Part shown: piece by piece, positions 62,541-64,000 of the stretch
Numbering within the stretch: the stretch's first letter is position 1
How the letters are laid out: every line of letters begins with the position of its first letter
Made by a program: the position numbers and the translations under genes
Assembly: GCA_018228665.1 (NCBI GenBank)
Contig: CP073692.1
Coordinates: 1,376,046-1,440,045 of the forward strand
Reading direction: 5' to 3'
Source: Faecalicatena sp. Marseille-Q4148
GTDB taxonomy: Bacteria; Bacillota; Clostridia; Lachnospirales; Lachnospiraceae
Length of the DNA stretch: 64,000 nucleotides
Notes under the pieces: model-generated
What the model saw: the letters and a program-made list of their open reading frames with translations, nothing else
The model's database searches: none
Told to the model about the DNA's origin: nothing

Positions 62541-62619
62541 TTCCTATCCTCCCGCATGTATTCTTTCCTAACGCTCAATAAGAATACTGCTCACTTTTAT
62601 ATAACTATTTCTATTACAA

Positions 62620-62642
62620 GTAGTATTAAATACTACATTATA
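62620..62642 (-). promoter_or_regulatory. degV -10 box with adjoining perfect palindrome
   Basis: On the minus strand TATAAT (62637-62642) is followed at once by the 17-bp palindrome GTAGTATT-T-AATACTAC (62620-62636), which would cover the start site. The -35 is poor. The layout suggests an operator for a repressor. Confidence 0.55.
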
Positions 62643-62675
62643 ATAGCACATTTTTTTCTTTCTGAAAAGAGTTTT

Positions 62676-63854
62676 TTATGATTCATCAAATTGAATTGAT
62701 CTCGACACACTGAGAGCCATCCCCATCTCAATCATCAAGAACAAAATCGATGTACCTCCATAGCTGATAAATGGCAGTGTAATTCCGGTATTTGGAATCA
62801 GATTCGTCACAACGGCTACATTTAAAATAACCTGTATCGCAATGTGGGCAAAAATTCCTGTTACAATCAGAGAACCATATTTGTCAGGTGCGTTCTGAGC
62901 AATAAACATCAGACGATAGAGCATCATTCCGAACATTACAAGTACAACAATCGCTCCAAATACTCCAAGTTCTTCGCAGATGATTGAAAGGATCATATCA
63001 TTCTGCACCTCCGGAATAATCATTTTCTGTGTGCTGGCTCCCAGACCTTTTCCAAAAAAACCGCCGGAACCAATTGCATACAAAGCCTGAAGCGTCTGGA
63101 ATCCTTTATTGCCGGCATGTTTTTCCGGATTAATCCACACAATAATCCTCTGCAGCCGGAAGTTATCACTTTTCGCCAGTGAAGATGCCCACAGCCGAAC
63201 TCCAATATATCCAACGATCCCTGCAAGCATAGAATACTGCACGATTTTCTTTGTCCTCGGATAAGATACATATAAAATAATCGCAGTAATTCCAAGTACA
63301 ATGATCGCACTGCTCAGGTTGTCTGTCAGAATGAGCACACCGATTCCGGCTGCTCCTCCATAGATTAGAATTTCTTTCAGATGATCCCACTTTTCGATGT
63401 ATTTGCCTGTGCGGCATACGAGAAATGGGATATAAAGGATAACCGCAATCTTGACCACCTCTGCGGGCTGAATCTGCAACGGCGTATCCGGAATTCCTAC
63501 CCATCTCCTTGCCCCATTTGCTTCAATTCCAAATGGCGTCAGGATCAGCAGCATCAGAATAAATGCTACAACATAAGATAACTTTGCAAATCTTGCATAT
63601 ACATGGTAATTGATCCGTGACACGATTGCCATCACAATCAGACTTCCTACCGTAATAATTGCCTGTTTTCGAAAGTACCACATAGGATCGCCAAATTTTT
63701 CCTGAGCGCTGTAAGCACTTGTACTGTACAGGATTACAAGCCCAAAACAAACCAGAAAGATAATCGTTGCCAACAGACTGTAATCGAAATATTGAATTGT
63801 CTTCGGTTGTTTTTTTCTTCTGGATACCGGCTTTCTCCCTGCCGTTCTACGCAT
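62676..63854 (-). CDS. SEDS family protein (second FtsW/RodA/SpoVE paralogue)
   Basis: 392 residues from the ATG at 63854 (AAGGAG upstream). Basic start (RRTAGRKPVSRRKKQPK), then ten helices with LYSTSAYSAQEKFGDP, GARRWVGIPDTPLQIQPAEVVK, AIGSGGFFGKGLGASTQKMIIPEVQNDMILSIICEELG and NTGITLPFISYGGTS. It is close to ftsW at 51782 along its whole length. RodA, SpoVE and FtsW roles cannot be told apart by eye. It sits outside the dcw block proper, after degV. Confidence 0.88.
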   Translation of the reverse strand: MRRTAGRKPVSRRKKQPKTIQYFDYSLLATIIFLVCFGLVILYSTSAYSAQEKFGDPMWYFRKQAIITVGSLIVMAIVSRINYHVYARFAKLSYVVAFILMLLILTPFGIEANGARRWVGIPDTPLQIQPAEVVKIAVILYIPFLVCRTGKYIEKWDHLKEILIYGGAAGIGVLILTDNLSSAIIVLGITAIILYVSYPRTKKIVQYSMLAGIVGYIGVRLWASSLAKSDNFRLQRIIVWINPEKHAGNKGFQTLQALYAIGSGGFFGKGLGASTQKMIIPEVQNDMILSIICEELGVFGAIVVLVMFGMMLYRLMFIAQNAPDKYGSLIVTGIFAHIAIQVILNVAVVTNLIPNTGITLPFISYGGTSILFLMIEMGMALSVSRSIQFDES

Positions 63855-63876
63855 ATCATCGCTCCTTGTCTTTATT

Positions 63877-64000
63877 CTATGCCGCAGGTTTCTCACCTTT
63901 CATTGCAGATGGATGGACTGGTTTTCCATTGACAAAAAATCTGTCATACCAGATTAGGAAAATGTAAACTGTCCAGATCTTTCTGCTGTTATCCTGCTTT
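63877..64000 (-). CDS. C-terminal end of an unidentified gene (runs off right edge)
   Basis: An open minus-strand frame enters from the right edge and stops with TAG at 63877-63879, giving 40 residues: a hydrophobic stretch (IWTVYIFLIWYDRFFV) followed by NGKPVHPSAMKGEKPAA. It ends 22 bp before the SEDS gene start and is probably co-transcribed with it. I do not recognise the family. That it is a real coding end rather than chance is supported by frame, strand and spacing only. Confidence 0.45.
   Translation of the reverse strand, partial: KQDNSRKIWTVYIFLIWYDRFFVNGKPVHPSAMKGEKPAA

Noticed and set aside
1..64000. CRISPR array, prophage or integrative element
   Set aside because: I saw no regularly spaced direct repeats of CRISPR type, no integrase and no phage structural genes; only two IS-type elements are visible.

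Overview
The window reads as chromosomal DNA of a spore-forming, low-to-mid GC Firmicute of the class Clostridia, most likely a gut Lachnospiraceae (Mediterraneibacter/Dorea/Blautia-like). Species cannot be fixed from sequence alone. The evidence is: spoVT, spoIIGA-sigE and sigG; a SCIFF peptide with its radical-SAM maturase; a fused secDF; an ECF folate transporter under a THF riboswitch; a division/cell-wall cluster without ftsA; and near-consensus sigma-A promoters (TTGACA, 17 bp, TATAAT). Nearly all genes lie on the minus strand. The plus strand carries the left-edge IS91 remnant, mgtE, yqeY, one regulator and one small membrane protein.

Layout. 1-560: end of an IS91-type transposase, a small acidic protein and hairpins. 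788-2261: mgtE. 2268-4348: an intact-looking IS1182-type element. 4381-7934: branched-chain amino-acid genes (ilvE; ilvB-ilvN behind a terminator-containing leader). 7988-10138: folT-thyA-folA folate/thymidylate operon with a THF riboswitch. 10206-10481: two identical tRNA-Gly(GCC) genes. 10534-18768: LUD protein, hisS, hemZ, an MBL hydrolase, relA/spoT and recJ. 18778-23763: secDF, SCIFF maturase and SCIFF peptide, a TIGR04086 membrane protein and spoVT. 23876-29902: a complete vanG-type glycopeptide-resistance-like cluster (vanR, vanS, vanG ligase, vanXY) in which the usually fused VanT is two genes separated by one in-frame stop. 29974-34698: yqeY, two glycosyltransferases, a TVP38 membrane protein and a PrsA-like foldase. 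34801-38973: an AT-rich accessory module (MFS transporter, M20 amidohydrolase, divergent regulator) with 11-bp-phased repeats in the shared control region. 39023-42980: mfd and pth. 43101-45549: small proteins, a HAD phosphatase and sigG. 45671-48953: beta-CASP nuclease, sigE and spoIIGA. 49234-61128: ftsZ, ftsQ, ftsW, murD, mraY, two class B PBPs, ftsL, rsmH and mraZ, with an array of MraZ-type boxes in front of mraZ. 61439-64000: a small membrane protein, degV, a second SEDS protein and the tail of one more gene.

How they work together. The dcw block makes lipid I (mraY, after murD) and polymerises septal or spore peptidoglycan (two SEDS proteins and two class B PBPs). The sporulation regulators sit at its end: spoIIGA-sigE has a promoter with a 0A-like box and a 21-bp spacer, as expected for Spo0A control. 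The van-type cluster would change the same lipid II stem peptide to D-Ala-D-Ser. The folate operon couples folate uptake to dTMP synthesis and to reduction of the dihydrofolate that ThyA makes. The most interesting items are the split vanT, the palindrome at the vanG ribosome binding site, the phased repeats at 37460-37520, the ilvB leader, the MraZ box array, and a 33-residue membrane peptide ORF downstream of sigG.
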